Source: JBFLYZ01 sp040756415 (GTDB lineage: Bacteria > Bacteroidota > Bacteroidia > JADZBD01). From it: a DNA stretch of 51,526 nucleotides. Each line of letters starts with the position of its first letter. Position 1 is the first letter of the stretch. The notes beneath the pieces are model-generated. The model did not search any database. It was not told where the DNA came from and saw nothing but the letters and a program-made list of their open reading frames with translations. Made by a program: the position numbers and the translations under genes. This document shows positions 25,622 to 35,095 of this stretch, in pieces. Location: the NCBI GenBank assembly GCA_040756415.1, contig JBFLYZ010000024.1:1-51526 (forward strand). The letters run 5' to 3'.

Positions 25622-26506
25622 CGAGGGGGATGCTTTTCGGTTAACCAAATTATTAATCACCGACAAAACTATATATAAAACTATAATTAAAGGTATTCCC
25701 AGCGCCTGGAATAATATCAACAATACAGCCGAAAGCGCTAAAAAGATATAGCGAACCTTGTTATCCGCCCAGCCGAAGTTTTTGAATTTGAGGGCGAAGA
25801 GGCGAATAGGGGAGATCAATAAGTAAGAAAGCAAGATAGTTAATAAAAGGAAAAACTCTGGTCTAAAAATCAAGTAAAACAGAGTCATTCCAAAAGTTGG
25901 ATTCGAAACGATCTCTGATTTTGCTTGTCCACCAATGTAAATATCTGAAAGTGCAAATTGCGGGGAAATATTGGAAAGCATATAATCTATTTCCAGTGGG
26001 TAATAGGGATTTATGATAAAAACCAATGAGGCAATGAAAATTGTATTTGCAGGGGTCGGTAAGCCCACAAAGGAATCTTCCTGCTTTAAATCTAGATTAA
26101 ATTTAGCCAATCGTATAGCCGAAAAAGTAGGGATTAAAAAAGCAACAAATGAAACAAAAACTGTATCTGGAAAAAGTGTGGCATTTAAACCAGGCAGAGT
26201 TGCTGTACTAATACTTCCCGCGAATGAAATTACACCGTTCGACAAATTGATAAAATGAAACATCATTACCCCCGGCAGCACCCCGAAGGTCACCATATCC
26301 GCCAGCGAATCGAGCTGCTTGCCTATGGCGGAATGCACCTTTAAGATGCGGGCTACAAAACCATCCAGGAAATCGAGCACGGCCGCTATGCCCACCAGGT
26401 AGGCGCTCCAGACCAGGTTGCCTTCGAAAGCGAACACAATGCCTACGCATCCGCAAAGCAAGTTAAGGCAGGTAATGAAATTCGGGATGTTCTCCTTGAG
26501 TTTCAT
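25613..26506 (-). CDS. pssA: CDP-diacylglycerol-serine O-phosphatidyltransferase (mosaic composition)
   Basis: 297 residues from the ATG at 26506. The CDP-alcohol phosphatidyltransferase motif is complete: D48-G49, A52-R53, G62, D66, D70. The protein has several membrane helices and makes phosphatidylserine, the precursor of phosphatidylethanolamine, in the inner membrane. Upstream start candidates would put the initiator outside the family similarity. The first 80 or so codons are GC-rich like the surroundings, but downstream of about 26260 the codons are much AT-richer (hand count 18/60 G+C in 26101-26160 against 36/60 in 26281-26340). The reading frame is intact and the catalytic part is in the GC-rich portion. 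Confidence 0.9.
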   Translation of the reverse strand: MKLKENIPNFITCLNLLCGCVGIVFAFEGNLVWSAYLVGIAAVLDFLDGFVARILKVHSAIGKQLDSLADMVTFGVLPGVMMFHFINLSNGVISFAGSISTATLPGLNATLFPDTVFVSFVAFLIPTFSAIRLAKFNLDLKQEDSFVGLPTPANTIFIASLVFIINPYYPLEIDYMLSNISPQFALSDIYIGGQAKSEIVSNPTFGMTLFYLIFRPEFFLLLTILLSYLLISPIRLFALKFKNFGWADNKVRYIFLALSAVLLILFQALGIPLIIVLYIVLSVINNLVNRKASPSSR

Positions 26507-26643
26507 CTTGGCCAAAAGTACGCATTTCTCCCCCTCCGAAATGCATGCCTCCATCCCCTCCAAAGTAAAATGGAGGCAGGAGACGGGGCACAATAAAGCC
26601 GGGCATTTACCGTTAATACCCTTGTCAAATGGCCTTATTTTTT

Positions 26644-26651
26644 TAACTTTA
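26644..26651 (+). promoter_or_regulatory. Possible -7 box for the porV-like gene
   Basis: TAACTTTA is a one-mismatch match to TAnnTTTG ending 10 nt before the ATG at 26662, which would give a very short leader. Confidence 0.35.
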
Positions 26652-26661
26652 TAGTTCCAAT

Positions 26662-27771
26662 ATGAAATTCACCTTGCGCCCCCTTGTATTCATGCCTCAG
26701 GCATGCCTGATCGTTATCGCTATCGTGCTGTTTAGCACGCCTATACGAGCCCAACTGGCCCCCAAATACAGTAACGAGTTTCTCGCCATTGGAGTCGGGG
26801 CAAGGGGACTGAGCATGGCCAATTGCCAGGTTTCGGCCGTGAACGATGTCACTTCAGGCTACTGGAACCCGGCCGGATTGCTCAGGCTCAAAGCGCCCAT
26901 GCAGGCCGGGCTGATGCATTCCGAGTATTTTGCCGGCATAGCCAAATACGATTTTGCGGGGTTCGCCAAACGGATAGACAGCTCCAGCGTAGTGGGTGTA
27001 AGCATCATCCGCTTCGGGGTAGACGATATTCCCAATACGACCGAGCTCATAGATGCCCAGGGCAACTGGGACTACGACCGCATCACCACCTTCGGTGCGG
27101 CCGATTACGCTTTTATATTTTCCTATGCCCGCGACCTGGGCATTGAGAACCTGCGCGTGGGCGGCAACGCCAAGATCGTACGCAGGAAAGTGGGTGATTT
27201 CGGAGGCGCCTGGGGCTTTGGCCTGGATGCCGGCCTGCAATACGACTACAAAAGCTGGAATTTCGCTGCCATGGTGCGCGATGTGACCAGCACCTTCAAC
27301 GCGTGGAGCTTCAACCTGAGCGATGAGGTGAAGGATGTGTTCACCACCACGGGCAACGAGCTGCCCGACAACGGCCTGGAGATCACCCTGCCTAAAATGA
27401 TATTGGGTGCAGCGCGCACCTTCAGTTTCTCTGAGAAGTTCACCCTCCTGGCCGAACTGGATATGGACTGGACCTTTGACGGCAAGCGCAACGTGCTGAT
27501 CAAATCCAACCCGCTGAGCATAGATCCCCACCTGGGCATTGAGCTGGGATTCAAAAATATGATCTTCCTGAGGTCGGGGATCGGCAACATGCAGTACGTA
27601 ACCGATTTCGTGGGAAAGAAGACACTGAACATACAGCCCAATTTCGGGGTAGGCGTGCGCATCAAAAGCATTACCGTGGATTATGCCTTTACCGACATTG
27701 GCGATGCCTCGGTGGCCCTGTATTCGAATATTTTCTCGCTTAAGTTCGATCTAAACAAAAAACCGGATTGA
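26662..27771 (+). CDS. PorV/PorQ-family outer-membrane protein
   Basis: 369 residues with a signal peptide ending near residue 30. The start of the mature protein (EFLAIGVGARGLSMANCQVS, then VTSGYWNPAGL) is the PorV/PorQ signature, and the rest is a FadL-type barrel of about 14 strands. In P. gingivalis, PorV carries T9SS cargo from the translocon to the sortase PorU, and the two genes are adjacent. Here the stop codon overlaps the TTG start of a C25-family sortase by 4 nt, so expression is coupled. Whether it is PorV proper or a second copy paired with PorU2 cannot be told from the sequence alone. Confidence 0.85.
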   Translation: MKFTLRPLVFMPQACLIVIAIVLFSTPIRAQLAPKYSNEFLAIGVGARGLSMANCQVSAVNDVTSGYWNPAGLLRLKAPMQAGLMHSEYFAGIAKYDFAGFAKRIDSSSVVGVSIIRFGVDDIPNTTELIDAQGNWDYDRITTFGAADYAFIFSYARDLGIENLRVGGNAKIVRRKVGDFGGAWGFGLDAGLQYDYKSWNFAAMVRDVTSTFNAWSFNLSDEVKDVFTTTGNELPDNGLEITLPKMILGAARTFSFSEKFTLLAELDMDWTFDGKRNVLIKSNPLSIDPHLGIELGFKNMIFLRSGIGNMQYVTDFVGKKTLNIQPNFGVGVRIKSITVDYAFTDIGDASVALYSNIFSLKFDLNKKPD

Positions 27772-30700
27772 AGAAACTTTACGCACACCTTGGTTTTCTT
27801 CTTTTCACTTCTCTTGCCCTGGCCCAGCAATACGGCAACGAGTGGATCAACTACGGCCAGAAGTACTACAAGTTCCCCATCATACAGGATGGTGTTTACC
27901 GCATAGATTCCGCGGCACTGGCCAATTCGGGCATCAACGTTTCTTCCATCGACCCGCGCAGGTTCCAGGTATTCGGCCGCGGGCAGGAGCTGGCCATTTA
28001 CGTGCAGGGAGAGGGCGACAGCGTTTTCAATTCATCCGACTATATTGAGTTCTACGCGCAGCACAATGACGGCTGGCTCGATTCGCTGGTGTACCAGGAT
28101 ACGGTGGAAGTTGTCAATCCCTATTACAGCCTCTATACCGATACGGCCGTTTATTTTCTCACCTGGAACAATTCCACCAATAACCTGCGCATGCAGTGGA
28201 TACAGGATACGGCCTTCAGCGCTTTTACCCCGGTGAACTATTTTTTTAAAGAGGAGGTCGTATTCCGTCCGTACCAGTACCAGTTCGGCAATACTACCTC
28301 CATTGGCACTACCGAGTCGCACTACAGCGCGTCTGAGGGCTGGACCGACAACCGTTTCCCTTTAGGCTCCAGCGGAACACCCTTTACCCTGACCACGGCC
28401 AACAGCTATGCGGGCGGACCGCCTGCCAAGCTCTGGTTCGCTGCCGTTGGCGCCTCTAACGATTTTACCATTACGCCCGATCACCACCTCCAGGTAGAAT
28501 ACCGCGATATATCCAGCCCGGTATACCGCATGGCCCTGGATACCGTGTTCGAAGCCTATGCCTATATCCCAAAGACCAAATACATACCTGTTGATTCGCT
28601 GGGACCCATACAGACCGAGGTGCGTTTCAAAAGCGTCATCGATGTGGGATTCAGCTCGAACTATACGGCCGCCTGCTATGTGGGCATCAAATTCCCGCAT
28701 ACCTTCAACCTGGAGAACCAGAGCCGCTACACGCTTTACCTTCCCGACAATACCTCGCAAAGCAAGTCGTACCTGAAAATCACCAACTTCAACGCCACCG
28801 CTCCCATTTACCTCTACGACATCACGAACGGTAAACGCTTCACGGTATACAGCAACGGCACCACCGACAGCGTGCTGGTGCCTAATTCGGGAGGGGAGAA
28901 GACGTGCTACATTACTTCCGAGAGCCAGATTACCCCGATCAGTTCGCTTACCCCCGTTTCGGCCACCGCTTCGTTTTCCAATTTTCCGGCCGTTACGTTC
29001 GATTCGGCCTTCCTCATCGTTACGCATCCCACGCTCTGGAACGAGGCCCAGAACTACGGGGGCTACAGGAGCAGCGTGAACGGTGGCGATTTTAATGTGG
29101 TGATCGTTAACGTGGAAGAGCTATATGACCAGTTCGCTTATGGCGTGAAAAAAAATCCGCTGGCCATACGCAATTTTTGCCGGTTAGCTTACGATACGTC
29201 CGGAAGCGTTCCGCCTCAGCATTTGTTCATTATCGGCAAGGCCGTAGAAGCCCAGCGCTGCCGCAACAGCAATCAATTCGGGCCATACATCACCAATTAT
29301 AACAATAACCTGGTGCCGGCATGGGGTTACCCGCCTACCGATAACCTGATCACTGCGGGCCTCAACGGGACCTGGCTCGAGCCGTTGATCCCCACCGGAC
29401 GGCTGGCCACCATCGCCCCTGCGGATGTAGATAACTACCTGGCCAAGGTCATGGACTATGAGGATAATCCGAACGAAGAATGGATGAAGCATATCCTGCA
29501 CTTTGCGGGCGGAACCGATGCGGGGCAAGTGGCCTATCATTCGTCCTGCCTGGGTATGTACGAGTATTACCTGGAAAGCCCTTATTTCGGTGGATACGTG
29601 AGCACATTCAAGAAATTTTCTTCCCAGCCCATCCAGATCACCATTTCTGATTCCGTGACGCAGCGCATCAACAACGGGGCATCCATTATGACCTTTTTCG
29701 GCCACTCTTCCGCAACGGGCTTCGATCAAACGCTCGATTCGCCAGGGAGCTATGATAATAACGGGAAATACCCGCTCATAGTCGCCAACGGGTGCCTGAT
29801 CGGCAATATTCACCGGCCTCTCTCGTTCGGGCTGAGCGGCAGCGAGAGCTGGGTGCTTACTCCCAACAAAGGCGCTATCGGCTTTATAGGCACCATCGAC
29901 CAGAGCGTTGGCGCCTCATTATGCGTGTACAGCGATAAGTTCTTTCAGCACCTGGCGTACAGCAGCTACGGGAAAAGCGTGGGGCATTGCATGAAGCAGG
30001 CGGTATTGCTTTCGCAGGATACCCTGGATGTATACATCAACCAGGTATGCATGGAGATGAGCCTGCATGGCGACCCGGCCCTGGTCATCAACTCCTTTCC
30101 TTATCCCGATTACGCCATTACCGATTCCAGCGTGTATTATACACCGGCCATCGTTTCCACCGCTCTCGACTCGTTCGATGTCAGCGTGGTGGTAACGAAC
30201 ACAGGCAAGGCCACCAGCGATACCGTTGGCGTGGAGCTGAAACGGATATTCCCCGGAGGCGCCAGCGTGGTGTACAACAAGATCATGACCGGTGTTTATT
30301 ACCGCGATACGGTTACTTTTACCCTGCCGGTGGATAAGATATTCGGCCCGGGCCTGAACAAGTTCGAGGTGATGGTGGATCCCACGGGCGCCATTGCCGA
30401 AATGAGCGAGCTCAACAACAATGTGGTGGTGCCCCCTTCCACGCTGTTCATCTATTCGGGCGATATCATCCCGGTATATCCCTACAAATATGCCATTGTG
30501 CCGGACGATACGGTAAGGCTGAAAGCTTCAACGGGCAACCCCTTCGCCCCGGCAGTAAACTACCGCTTTGAAGTAGATACGAACGACATGTTCCTTGCGC
30601 CCATCGCGTTTACGGTGATCAATGCTCCCGGGGGCGTGGTGACCTGGAACCTGCCGCTTACGCTTACAGACAGCACGGTGTATTACTGGCGGGTAAGGCG

Positions 30701-32825
30701 TGACGATCCGGATACGGTGAACTTCAAGTGGAAAGAGAGCTCTTTCCAGTATATCGCGGGCAAGCGCGGATGGGAGCAGGCCCACTTCTTCCAGTTCAAG
30801 GACGATGATCTCAATTACCTGAATTACAACCGGCCCGGCCGCAGCTTCGACTTCGTTCCCAGCGGAAAGACCCTGATCTGTAACAATTACGGGCAGGACC
30901 CTTCCCAGTATAATTCCGCCAAGGGGTCGGCCACTAATTTCCTGCTCGATCTCACCCAGGTCGAATACAACGGCTGCACCACCATACCTTCCATGCATGT
31001 GGCCGTGATCGATCCCATTACGCTTACGGCCTGGGGAAAGCGCTGGATCGATAACAGCACCGTGCCGCCTACGGTATATAATCCTACTCACGTTTTTGGC
31101 AATGCCAATGACCTGAGCAGTTGCCGCAACAGGGTGGAGTACTACTTTATTTTCAGGCATAACGATGCCAACCAGCTCAACGGCATGCGTACCATGCTGC
31201 AGGATTCGGTGCCCGATGGGCATTATATCCTGGTCTACTCCTGGCTTAAGCCCATGTTCTCGCAATGGGCCAGCCCTTCGGTGCTGACCTTTATGCGCGA
31301 TTCGCTCGGGGCCGATTCGATCACCGCTTTGCCCGATACGGTTCCCTATATCCTTTTCTGCAAAAAGGGCGATCTTAATTCCGCCATCGAGCTGTGGGGC
31401 GACTCGGTAGACGCTTTTATCCAGCTCCAGGCTACGATGACCAATAGCGCTGACTTCGGCACCATTACTTCCGAGCTGATCGGACCGGCCATGAGCTGGG
31501 ACTCGCTCTCGTGGAGGCAGTTGGCGCTCGAATACCCGAGCGCTGACAGCACCCGGCTGAACGTGATCGGGGTGAGCGCCAGCGGGATTGAAACCCAGCT
31601 TATGTCGCTGCCGGCCGATTCTTCGGAAGTTTATCTTAATTCGATCGATCCGGCCACCTATCCTTATCTCAAGCTGAACGCCTATATCGCTGACGATTCG
31701 CTGCAAACCGCGCCACAGCTCAGAAAATGGCAGGTGTTCTATCAGCCCGCCCCCGAAATAGCGGTGAACCCTCCGCTTTTCTTCTCGTATTATGCCGATA
31801 CCGTACAGGAAGGCGACAGCATACGTTTCCAGGTAGCCGTGCAGAACATCAGCGAGTTCTTTATGGACAGCACCCTGGTCACGTTCTGGATCATCGATAA
31901 CAACCGGGCTATCCACCCCCTGCCATCGTATATGGCAAACCCCCTGAGCCCCGACAGCTTTCTCATCGCTTCTGCCGTTGTTTCCTCGCGGGGATACCCG
32001 GGGCTCAACAGCCTGTGGATGGAGATCAACCCCCTCAACACCGCGCGAACGCAATACGAGCAGTATCATTTCAACAATATTACCCAGATCGGCTTCTTTG
32101 CCGGGGTCGACCGCATTAACCCATTGCTGGATGTGACCTTTGACGGGGTGCATATCCTCAACGGGGATATCGTTTCGGCACGGCCCAACATCCTGATCCA
32201 GCTTAAGGACGAGAACATGTTCCTTGCGCTGAACGACACCTCCGATTTTGCCGTTTTCCTGAAAAAACCATCGCAAACCCTGGCCCAGCGCGTGTACTTC
32301 GGGCCGGAAATGATCTTTACTCCGGCTGTTCTCCCTGACAATAGCTGCAAGATCAATTTCATGCCCGTCCTGCCTGAAGACGGCATCTACGAGCTGATCG
32401 TACAGGCCAAGGACCAATCCGGTAACCTCTCGGGCAGCATCGATTACAAGATCACCTTCGAAGTGCAGAACAAGCCTACCATCACCGAGGTGCTGAACTA
32501 TCCCAATCCCTTTTCCACCTCTACGCGTTTCGTGTTCACGCTTACGGGGTCTGAAGTGCCTACCTATATGAAGATCCAGATCTTTACCGTTACGGGTAAG
32601 CTGGTGCGCGAGATCGATAAGGATGAACTGGGCAACATACATATAGGAAGGAACATTACCGATTACGCCTGGGACGGCAAGGACGAGTTTGGCGATCAGT
32701 TGGCCAATGGGGTTTACTTTTACCGGGTGCTTACCGAGCTGAACGGATCGGCCATTGAAAAGAACCAAACCACTGCAGATCAATACTTTACCAAGGGATT
32801 CGGAAAAATGTACCTGATGCGGTAA
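27768..32825 (+). CDS. porU2: PorU2-like type IX secretion sortase (C25 peptidase)
   Basis: 1685 residues, starting with TTG at 27768; this is favoured because it begins a good signal peptide (MKKLYAHLGFLLFTSLALA) and overlaps the preceding stop (TTGA), with no ATG nearby. The C25 (gingipain-like) catalytic pair is His646 in FFGHSSATGF and Cys676 in VANGCLIGN. Adhesion/Ig-like modules follow, including CARDB-like stretches (TNTGKATSDTVGVEL). The C-terminus is a FlgD/CTD-like Ig domain (YPNPFSTSTRF ... GVYFYRV). PorU cuts T9SS sorting domains and attaches cargo to lipid A. The length is near that of PorU2-type proteins rather than classical PorU of about 1150. Pairing with the PorV-like gene fits. 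Confidence 0.85.
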   Translation: MKKLYAHLGFLLFTSLALAQQYGNEWINYGQKYYKFPIIQDGVYRIDSAALANSGINVSSIDPRRFQVFGRGQELAIYVQGEGDSVFNSSDYIEFYAQHNDGWLDSLVYQDTVEVVNPYYSLYTDTAVYFLTWNNSTNNLRMQWIQDTAFSAFTPVNYFFKEEVVFRPYQYQFGNTTSIGTTESHYSASEGWTDNRFPLGSSGTPFTLTTANSYAGGPPAKLWFAAVGASNDFTITPDHHLQVEYRDISSPVYRMALDTVFEAYAYIPKTKYIPVDSLGPIQTEVRFKSVIDVGFSSNYTAACYVGIKFPHTFNLENQSRYTLYLPDNTSQSKSYLKITNFNATAPIYLYDITNGKRFTVYSNGTTDSVLVPNSGGEKTCYITSESQITPISSLTPVSATASFSNFPAVTFDSAFLIVTHPTLWNEAQNYGGYRSSVNGGDFNVVIVNVEELYDQFAYGVKKNPLAIRNFCRLAYDTSGSVPPQHLFIIGKAVEAQRCRNSNQFGPYITNYNNNLVPAWGYPPTDNLITAGLNGTWLEPLIPTGRLATIAPADVDNYLAKVMDYEDNPNEEWMKHILHFAGGTDAGQVAYHSSCLGMYEYYLESPYFGGYVSTFKKFSSQPIQITISDSVTQRINNGASIMTFFGHSSATGFDQTLDSPGSYDNNGKYPLIVANGCLIGNIHRPLSFGLSGSESWVLTPNKGAIGFIGTIDQSVGASLCVYSDKFFQHLAYSSYGKSVGHCMKQAVLLSQDTLDVYINQVCMEMSLHGDPALVINSFPYPDYAITDSSVYYTPAIVSTALDSFDVSVVVTNTGKATSDTVGVELKRIFPGGASVVYNKIMTGVYYRDTVTFTLPVDKIFGPGLNKFEVMVDPTGAIAEMSELNNNVVVPPSTLFIYSGDIIPVYPYKYAIVPDDTVRLKASTGNPFAPAVNYRFEVDTNDMFLAPIAFTVINAPGGVVTWNLPLTLTDSTVYYWRVRRDDPDTVNFKWKESSFQYIAGKRGWEQAHFFQFKDDDLNYLNYNRPGRSFDFVPSGKTLICNNYGQDPSQYNSAKGSATNFLLDLTQVEYNGCTTIPSMHVAVIDPITLTAWGKRWIDNSTVPPTVYNPTHVFGNANDLSSCRNRVEYYFIFRHNDANQLNGMRTMLQDSVPDGHYILVYSWLKPMFSQWASPSVLTFMRDSLGADSITALPDTVPYILFCKKGDLNSAIELWGDSVDAFIQLQATMTNSADFGTITSELIGPAMSWDSLSWRQLALEYPSADSTRLNVIGVSASGIETQLMSLPADSSEVYLNSIDPATYPYLKLNAYIADDSLQTAPQLRKWQVFYQPAPEIAVNPPLFFSYYADTVQEGDSIRFQVAVQNISEFFMDSTLVTFWIIDNNRAIHPLPSYMANPLSPDSFLIASAVVSSRGYPGLNSLWMEINPLNTARTQYEQYHFNNITQIGFFAGVDRINPLLDVTFDGVHILNGDIVSARPNILIQLKDENMFLALNDTSDFAVFLKKPSQTLAQRVYFGPEMIFTPAVLPDNSCKINFMPVLPEDGIYELIVQAKDQSGNLSGSIDYKITFEVQNKPTITEVLNYPNPFSTSTRFVFTLTGSEVPTYMKIQIFTVTGKLVREIDKDELGNIHIGRNITDYAWDGKDEFGDQLANGVYFYRVLTELNGSAIEKNQTTADQYFTKGFGKMYLMR

Positions 32826-32903
32826 GCCCTGGCATATTATTTGGTTTCCTTAAACCGCGGTTGATTTTTAACGTCAAAGCAAACAAATAAAACCCGTACC
32901 CAT

Positions 32904-33404
32904 ATGAAAAACCTGAGAACACTTTTTTTCCTGCTGATGATCCCGGCCCTGGCTGTTTCGTTCAAAAGTCACGCTGCCGCGTATGCCTATGGCCCTAAGG
33001 TGAACAAGGCCGTGGCCCACCGCGTGCTTAAAAAAACGGCTTATGTGATCGTGATCGCGCATAAGAAAGTAAAGGAAGGCAAGAACTATACGGGCGATCT
33101 GGCCAAGGCCATCGCTCACCAGAAATACGCGCGCAAGCTGTACAAGGCAGGTAAATACCTGAAGGCCATCCACCATTCACGCAGGGCGCGTTTCCTGGCT
33201 GTGAAAGCGATCGTGGCTAACGGTGGTACGGAAACTGCCGATATGAAGTTCTCGAAGGAGGACGAAGCGGTATTCCAGGCCAACCCCGCGCCCGGTGACG
33301 ATTCGCTGGATGCCGAAATGGCCAAAGAAATGAAAGGCGAACAAATGGAAGACGCCAAAGTGGTGAACACCGATCCTGACGTGGACCTTCCCGCCAACGA
33401 TTAA
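32904..33404 (+). CDS. Small secreted protein with acidic tail
   Basis: 166 residues with a signal peptide (MKNLRTLFFLLMIPALAVSFKSHA). The mature N-terminal half is helical and basic with many His, Lys, Arg and Tyr (AIAHQKYARKLYKAGKYLKAIHHSRRARFL). The C-terminal third is acidic (EDEAVFQANPAPGDD, DPDVDLPAND), giving a sharp charge asymmetry. There is no T9SS domain and no lipobox, so it is probably periplasmic. The helical repeats resemble a common Bacteroidota secreted small protein of unknown function. It is bounded by a terminator at 33431, so it is probably a single-gene transcript. Confidence 0.75.
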   Translation: MKNLRTLFFLLMIPALAVSFKSHAAAYAYGPKVNKAVAHRVLKKTAYVIVIAHKKVKEGKNYTGDLAKAIAHQKYARKLYKAGKYLKAIHHSRRARFLAVKAIVANGGTETADMKFSKEDEAVFQANPAPGDDSLDAEMAKEMKGEQMEDAKVVNTDPDVDLPAND

Positions 33405-33430
33405 AAAAGAAGGAGCAACATCCTCATAGA

Positions 33431-33470
33431 AGTCCCCCGGACCGCTTTAGCGGACGGGGGACTTTCTTAT
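33431..33470 (+). terminator. Terminator before lnt
   Basis: AGTCCCCCG and CGGGGGACT form a strong stem around a loop that itself contains a small CCGCTTTAGCGG hairpin; a short T-rich stretch follows (TTTCTTATTT). Confidence 0.7.
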
Positions 33471-33471
33471 T

Positions 33472-33479
33472 TATCTTTG
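33472..33479 (+). promoter_or_regulatory. TATCTTTG box overlapping the lnt start
   Basis: TATCTTTG matches TAnnTTTG perfectly, but its last base is the G of the GTG at 33479. If this is the promoter, transcription starts after that codon, so the real start would be the next in-frame GTG at 33494. Confidence 0.5.
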
Positions 33480-35095
33480 TGAAAAATCGTTCGGTGCGTT
33501 CTCCGCTATTGCTTTCCCTTATCAGTGGTATCCTGTTCTGGCTGGCCTGGCCGCATTACGGCTTCGCCCCGCTGATCTTCATCGCCTGGGTGCCCCTGCT
33601 GCTGGCGGAACGCATGGTTTCGGCCGATGAGAGGGGAAAAAAAGGGTTGAGGATATTCGGGCTTGCTTACTTCGCTTTCCTGATATGGAACGGGCTTACC
33701 ACCTGGTGGATATGGAACGCCACCCCGGGCGGGGCCGTAATGGCCTTACTGACCAATTCGCTGCTCATGGCGCTTGTCTTTCTTTTCTATCATCTGGCCA
33801 AAAGGCGCCTGGGAGAGAAATGGGGCTGGGCCATCCTGACCTGTTTCTGGATATCGTTCGAGTATTTCCACATGCACTGGGACCTCTCCTGGACCTGGCT
33901 GACCCTCGGTAATGTGTTCGCGAAGAATTACAACTGGGTGCAGTGGTACGAATATACGGGCGCTTTTGGCGGTAGTTTGTGGGTGCTGACGATAAATTTT
34001 GTGATCATGAGTGGTTTAGCGGAGGACGCAACTGTACGGTTAGGGTCCTCTTGGAAAAAAATAGCCTTCGCGTTTGTTTTGTTCGTAATACCCGTAGCAA
34101 TTTCAATTGGTATAGGTGCTGAAGCCACTAACATGGATAGATTTTCAGATTATTCGGGTAAGAACATTGTGATCGTGCAACCGAATATCGATCCTTACAA
34201 TGAAAAATTCGCGGGCGATTTCCAGGGGCAACTGGAAAAGATGCTTGATCTGGCCGAACAAAAGATCGATGCCAGTACGGAATACCTCATTTTCCCCGAG
34301 ACCGCCTTGCAGGAGGATATCTGGGAGAACGACCTGGAGCATACCTACAGCATGCACCGCCTGCGCGAATTCATCAAGAAATACCCCAGGGTCAAAATAA
34401 TTGTAGGGGCCTCATCTGCCAAATCATACGATACCCGGGAGCGGCCTACCCTTACCGCGCGGAAATTCGTACTGGATGAAGGATATTATGATGCGTTCAA
34501 TACCGCTTTCCAGGTCGACAGCTCAGGGAACATCCAGGTGTACCACAAATCTATCCTGGTCCCGGGCGTAGAAAAAATGCCTTTCCCTGCTGTTCTCGGC
34601 TTCCTCGAGGATTATGCCATTTCACTGGGCGGCACCTCCGGCAGCCTGGCGGGGCAGGAGGAGAGGAGCGTTTTCGTTTCGCCAGATGGGAAAATGAAGG
34701 TGGCGCCTATAATTTGCTATGAATCCGTTTACGGGGAGTATGTAACGGAATACGTGAAGAACGGGGCGCAGTTGCTGGTCATCATCACGAACGATGGCTG
34801 GTGGGGCAACAGCCCCGGGTATCACCAGCACATGATGTACGCCAGCCTGCGCGCCATCGAAACACGCAGGTGCATAGCCCGTTCGGCCAATACGGGTATA
34901 TCCTGTTTTATTAATGAGCGGGGAGATATTCTGCAGCCCACGTCCTGGTGGGAGCCGGCCGTGATCAAAGATCAACTGGTGTTGGGTACGGGCCTTACCT
35001 TTTATGTGCGGCATGGAGATTATATCGCCCGTGTGGCTGTGTTCTTCGCGATTGTATTAGTTTTACTCTCTTTTTACAAGCTGTACAAGAGATGA
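33479..35095 (+). CDS. lnt: Apolipoprotein N-acyltransferase
   Basis: Up to 538 residues. The nitrilase-like domain has the full triad: E274 in FPETALQ, K357 in YHKSILVPG, and C413 in IICYESVYGE. Several membrane helices precede it. It adds the third acyl chain to lipoproteins on the periplasmic side of the inner membrane. The upstream in-frame GTG at 33479 lies in the last base of a strong -7 box, so the GTG at 33494 is the more likely start (533 residues). It overlaps hemH by 4 nt. A stretch at about 33990-34165 is somewhat AT-richer (25/60 G+C in 34081-34140), with the frame intact. Confidence 0.9.
   Translation: MKNRSVRSPLLLSLISGILFWLAWPHYGFAPLIFIAWVPLLLAERMVSADERGKKGLRIFGLAYFAFLIWNGLTTWWIWNATPGGAVMALLTNSLLMALVFLFYHLAKRRLGEKWGWAILTCFWISFEYFHMHWDLSWTWLTLGNVFAKNYNWVQWYEYTGAFGGSLWVLTINFVIMSGLAEDATVRLGSSWKKIAFAFVLFVIPVAISIGIGAEATNMDRFSDYSGKNIVIVQPNIDPYNEKFAGDFQGQLEKMLDLAEQKIDASTEYLIFPETALQEDIWENDLEHTYSMHRLREFIKKYPRVKIIVGASSAKSYDTRERPTLTARKFVLDEGYYDAFNTAFQVDSSGNIQVYHKSILVPGVEKMPFPAVLGFLEDYAISLGGTSGSLAGQEERSVFVSPDGKMKVAPIICYESVYGEYVTEYVKNGAQLLVIITNDGWWGNSPGYHQHMMYASLRAIETRRCIARSANTGISCFINERGDILQPTSWWEPAVIKDQLVLGTGLTFYVRHGDYIARVAVFFAIVLVLLSFYKLYKR

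Noticed and set aside
30528..32783. A 751-codon open frame antisense to the sortase gene
   Set aside because: It lies wholly inside porU2 on the opposite strand, has no signal or domain, and results from codon bias of the GC-rich sense gene.
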